NCBI RefSeq assembly: GCF_037975245.1
Contig: NC_092568.1
Location: 22,594,501-22,658,500 of the forward strand
Source of the DNA: Apostichopus japonicus
Taxonomy: Eukaryota; Echinodermata; Holothuroidea; Aspidochirotida; Stichopodidae
Length of the DNA: 64,000 bases
Reading direction: 5' to 3'
Shown here piece after piece: positions 60,811-64,000 of this stretch. How positions within the stretch are numbered: position 1 is the first letter of the stretch; every line of letters starts with the position of its first letter. A model generated the notes under the pieces. It was not told the DNA's origin and ran no database searches. It saw nothing but the letters and a program-made list of their open reading frames with translations. Made by a program: the position numbers and the translations under genes.

Positions 60811-61230
60811 AAATTCTATATTCTTTTGAATGGCATGTAACCAACGAATTGTTCTATAGAAAGATATACGATTACGTATAGGTATATATGGTCACACTTA
60901 CAGTGTACTCAATATCCTTTGCTCATTCAATGCTCCAGCCAACAAATATTTCGTCAGCTTTCAATTTTTCGATTTGACAGGAGTGTTTTTAGAAAATAAA
61001 GTCCTTAACGCGTAAAAGACGAGCTTTTCTTGTATGTGAAAGGGAAGACAGTCAAATGTTATATATATATATATATATTTATATATTCAAATCCATGCGC
61101 CCTTCAAACGAAAGGGACAAAAAGAAGAAGAAAAAACCGTAAATATTTAAACGAGGTGATTTATTTTTATGAAAACAAAATCACGTATCAAAAGTTTCGC
61201 AGTTGAGATATTATCTTGACTTAATGCTCA

Positions 61231-61518
61231 TTGTTGCTCGATGGCCGTCGTATGATAATTTACGATGATGAAAAAGGATATATGATGTCGAAATATTTTG
61301 TTTTATGTACAAGACTGTTGAAGGTTTGCAGTCAGTGCAAGGGGGAAAACTCTTTTATGAAATGCAATATATTGTCAGGTTGTAAATACGCATTCGTGTG
61401 GGATTATTACTATGAAGCTTGTACAAAATACAATTTATTCAGAGGCACAGAAATTTGCCAGAAATGTACACAAATGACCGATGAGTTCCAGCAGACTTTA
61501 AAGCAATTGACAGTTTGA
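61231..61518 (+). CDS. Uncertain cysteine-rich ORF, possibly a terminal exon
   Basis: A 95-codon open frame whose second half has seven cysteines in a spaced pattern (VCSQCKGENSFMKC, SGCKYAF, YYYEACTKYN, EICQKC) and ends QQTLKQLTV plus TGA. A plausible acceptor, GGTTTGCAG|TCAG, precedes the cysteine-rich part, so it could be a 3' exon of a secreted or receptor-like protein whose earlier exons are unseen. No donor is needed because the frame ends in a stop. Composition is more coding-like than the surrounding DNA, but I do not recognise the domain and a chance ORF is possible. Confidence 0.25.
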   Translation: MLLDGRRMIIYDDEKGYMMSKYFVLCTRLLKVCSQCKGENSFMKCNILSGCKYAFVWDYYYEACTKYNLFRGTEICQKCTQMTDEFQQTLKQLTV

Positions 61519-61676
61519 AAATATATTACATGCAGGTATTTATAATTTTGTGCAATCATAACATTCTCAGACGGATTACTCCGTTCATAGTGACATAAAC
61601 TTAGCAAAGCCGAGAAGTAGGTTCGAGTTGGTGAACCACCAGATACATGCCTTCTGTTTTCATCATTTTCAACAGT

Positions 61677-61877
61677 CCATTCAAGGTTCGGTTAGGAGCA
61701 GCATATAGGTACAAGCAGTCACGAGGTACGGTGGGCTTACATGGAACGCCGAACGGATGGCTGTGTAATGAAATAAGTACACGTTACAAACTAAAGGAAG
61801 ATGAATCTGGGTGCTTGAATAATGTTCTCATTGTGAACCAAACTCGACTGTTAATTGCTTACAATTTAGCCCACTAA
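61677..61877 (+). CDS. Uncertain ORF with good splice acceptor, unknown
   Basis: The open frame follows a good acceptor (CATCATTTTCAACAG|TCC at 61676/61677). It encodes about 66 residues, including AAYRYKQSRGTVGLHG, GWLCNEISTRYKLKEDESG and VLIVNQTRLLIAYN, ending in TAA. It lies between the cysteine-rich ORF at 61.2 kb and the membrane exon at 62.3 kb on the same strand. The three could be parts of one locus, but phases and donors do not settle this. Confidence 0.2.
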   Translation, partial: PFKVRLGAAYRYKQSRGTVGLHGTPNGWLCNEISTRYKLKEDESGCLNNVLIVNQTRLLIAYNLAH

Positions 61878-62009
61878 TTACTGTTGAACATATTGGCTTA
61901 TATGTATAATGTTTATATAATGACACGTGTAATGTTAAAGGAAATGTTACACCTGGAACGTTTTTGATTTCTTTTTTGACGTTTTGCTCCTCTTTGCGTT
62001 ATCCCTATC

Positions 62010-62158
62010 AATCTCCACCGTACACCATCTCGCCACTCCCTCCCTCACGGCCACACCCTACACCATCCTCTTCCCACTCCCTCCCTCACGGCCACACCTG
62101 TCCACCCTCTCCCACCCTATCCCCACTCCCTCCCTCACGGCCACACCCTACACCACCG
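62010..62158 (+). repeat. C-rich minisatellite, 3 copies
   Basis: CCACTCCCTCCCTCACGGCC followed by ACACC(C/T)(T/G) recurs three times at about 45-60 bp spacing. The ORFs over it on both strands are by-products of the repeat. It ends about 130 bp before the membrane-protein exon. Confidence 0.85.
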
Positions 62159-62290
62159 AAGAAAGCAAAAACGGTGACAATGGCACTCTTAACAATTTTG
62201 TGTATTTCTTCTTGCGCTAGATGTACAGCGGATATGACATCGACCATTGGCCATCGGCTCTCTGATGACGTCATGACATACAATTGAAAC

Positions 62291-62578
62291 ATGCCGAATT
62301 CTTCCATTGATGATGTTTCTCTACGTCCAGCATCGAACCATCCACAATCACGAGCCTCGTCCACCGTGGACGAAATCGATGCAACATGGAACGTTTGGTT
62401 GGGAATTCTTGCATCCGGGTTTTTGATACTCTTAGCAACAGTGTCTCTAATTGGACTAACGTTCGTACGTAACTATCTGCGTCGGCGTAATCGAACACTC
62501 AGTGACGACACTGGCATTTTCGCGCCAAGAAGAGGAAGCAAAGCAGGATTGGATATGATTGATCACAACGTTACAGTG
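62291..62578 (+). CDS. Probable 5' coding exon of an unrecognised single-pass membrane protein (partial)
   Basis: 96 codons from an ATG preceded by an in-frame TGA (62285-62287) to a good donor ACAGTG|GTGAGC at 62579. Residues 1-32 are polar and Ser/Asp-rich, with an NSS glycosylation sequon. Residues about 33-59 form one strong hydrophobic helix (WLGILASGFLILLATVSLI). This is followed by a basic stop-transfer patch, NYLRRRNR, and a polar tail, so the N-terminus is probably outside and the C-terminus in the cytosol. No cleavable signal peptide is seen. Alternatively, a pyrimidine-rich acceptor ending CGTCCAG at about 62329 would make this an internal exon carrying the membrane helix. I do not recognise the family. 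No later exon was identified before the window ends. Confidence 0.45.
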
Positions 62579-64000
62579 GTGAGCATACCATATTTACAGC
62601 TTATATTATATTTATTTGCTCTTTCAAACTGTACTTGGTATAGTTTATGTATTATAGAGAATACATGTCTAACAGCAAAAAAACAAAACGAATTATAGAC
62701 ATCCATGCATGTGAAAGAAGAGTTACCACGACGACAACTGCAATGTACCTCCCCCCCACCCCCTCTCGTCGTCTCTGTAAGTTGGTTTAATAGCAAAGTC
62801 AGTATCATTTGCTAGAAGTGGAAATTAATCATGCTTGGAAGTAGCTATTTTGAATAAATATATGACGTCATAATTATTTTTACCATGTAGAAGATGCAGA
62901 GAAATCATTCTTGACTTGATTGATCATCTTTTCCTCTGAAGAGAGTAAAAACTGTATAGCTCTGGACATAAACCGTTCAAGCAATAACCTTCTTGTTGGT
63001 TATATCTATATGTTTTTCTGAATATCGCTTGTAAAGTTCGTTTTTATTAATCATTTTTCTGTCATCACCAGTAGGATACATTATGTATATTTCCTCTTTA
63101 TATACAGTTCTAACTCGTACCATACATCACAGTCTTGCCTGTAACATTCCCTGACTCCATCATGGGAAAGATGAATCACTCATGAAAGAAAAGCATTCCA
63201 TAAATTCAAGTGACATGAATGTCAAGCTTTTACATCAAGTGTAGACTATAATTTATTTCGCTTTTAAGATCTCCAAGTTAATTGAAATTCTTCAGTGTTC
63301 TATAATCAACCATGTAGAGGAGAATACGTAATTTGCGTACTATTTATAGCGAAATCAGATTTTATGTTTGTTAATTGAAATTCTTCAATGTTCTTATCAA
63401 TCATGTAAGAGGACAAATCATATAGTTGCATGGCGAAATACGTACGTTATTTACATGCATAATTAATTGCTATGTCTGCCGAGTGTTCTCAAACAAGTAA
63501 AGTTGTTTCCATTACTTTGCAGTGCTTTGTTAGAGCAGGAGTTTTAGTCATATCGCGAGATTAGGACCAGGGGCTCGAGCATGATTTAGGTCGACGTTGC
63601 ACTGAGACAATCAAAAAGGAATTTAATACTGATTCGGTTGAATAAACTTACCTCTTGTTCACTAATTCACACAAGCTCATAGGCTAGCGAATTAACCATC
63701 TTGTGTTTTATAACTCGGTGGACGGGTCGCTAAATAGCCCCACCCCACCGCCACCCCACCGCCACCCCCCCCCCCCCCCCCCGCCAACCCACCACGTCAG
63801 ATCAGGCTCAGCGGTTCTGCTTCAATATACCATATCCTTTGCCAGTATTACTCTCATTTCGGATTTCTTGAAAGCATCTAAAAGTCTTCAAATATATAGA
63901 CTAAATAATATATTCTTCTTTTTTAATAAGAAATGACACATCCTTTAGAAAAGTGTTCACAATACATTCTATCTTCGATGCATATACTAAGCCAATATAT
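62579..64000. other. Downstream intron or flank of the membrane-protein exon
   Basis: AT-rich DNA with the C-rich tract at 63.7 kb. About 63290-63430 contains a repeated phrase TTAATTGAAATTCTTCA(G/A)TG followed by an AATCA(A)CCATGTA-like string, twice about 90 bp apart. No further exon was recognised. Confidence 0.45.
63718..63795 (+). repeat. C-rich tract with (CCACCCCACCG) units and poly-C
   Basis: Two CCACCCCACCGCC-like units run into about 18 consecutive C. Similar homopolymer C or G runs of 9-14 bases occur near 2327, 3083, 3310, 5466, 7799, 36030, 49801 and 59997. They break every ORF that crosses them. Confidence 0.9.

Larger units (their letters stand above)
46958..61230. other. ERH 3' flank and 14-kb gene-poor interval
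   Basis: The first 0.7-1.8 kb is probably ERH 3' UTR. The remainder has microsatellites, the tRNA-like/SINE unit and the palindrome. ORFs of 60-120 codons (for example 51610-51972 minus, 53548-53784 minus) have no recognisable domain. TACAGTA motifs become rare here compared with the left 47 kb. Confidence 0.55.

Overview
This is a eukaryotic, intron-rich, AT-rich window with long introns, tRNA-derived SINEs, DNA-transposon remnants, microsatellites and many poly-C/poly-G runs. The two complete genes encode proteins very close to their human counterparts. Their arrangement and the repeat content suggest an invertebrate deuterostome, probably an echinoderm such as a sea cucumber. The species assignment is inference; the sequence does not prove it.

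Three genes are supported, plus one likely partial gene at the right. (1) At 18.56-18.66 kb on the minus strand is a 33-codon first coding exon that resembles the N-terminus of a GALNT2/14/16-type polypeptide GalNAc-transferase. The rest of that gene would lie off the left edge, and no catalytic exon was found in 1-18.5 kb. (2) At 25.1-36.8 kb on the minus strand is a complete seven-exon SLC39A9 (ZIP9) zinc-transporter gene; its exons join in frame to 295 residues. (3) At 38.8-47.0 kb on the plus strand is a complete four-exon ERH (enhancer of rudimentary homolog) gene; its exons join in frame to 103 residues, and exon 1 supplies only the ATG. (4) At 62.3-62.6 kb on the plus strand is a probable 5' coding exon of an unrecognised single-pass membrane protein.

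SLC39A9 and ERH lie head to head with 2.0 kb between their start codons. This matches the head-to-head ERH/SLC39A9 pair on human 14q24.1, where GALNT16 is also a neighbour, so the window appears to keep an ancient linkage group with a local rearrangement.

The introns and flanks hold mobile-element material. SLC39A9 intron 3 contains a 1.33-kb non-autonomous hAT-like element with a perfect 8-bp target duplication and arrays of GTAATC/GATTAC. ERH intron 1 contains a TIR-bounded element carrying a broken THAP-domain start, with a 5'-truncated LINE lying inside it, followed by a 282-bp fold-back element. There are tRNA-derived SINEs at 13.5, 25.7-26.0, 31.5 and 60.3 kb. A near-perfect 0.2-kb palindrome lies at 60.6-60.8 kb. 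Minisatellites lie at 9.3, 21.0, 26.0 and 62.0 kb. From 47 to 61 kb no gene was recognised. The motif TACAGTA/TACTGTA is strikingly common left of about 47 kb and rare to the right.
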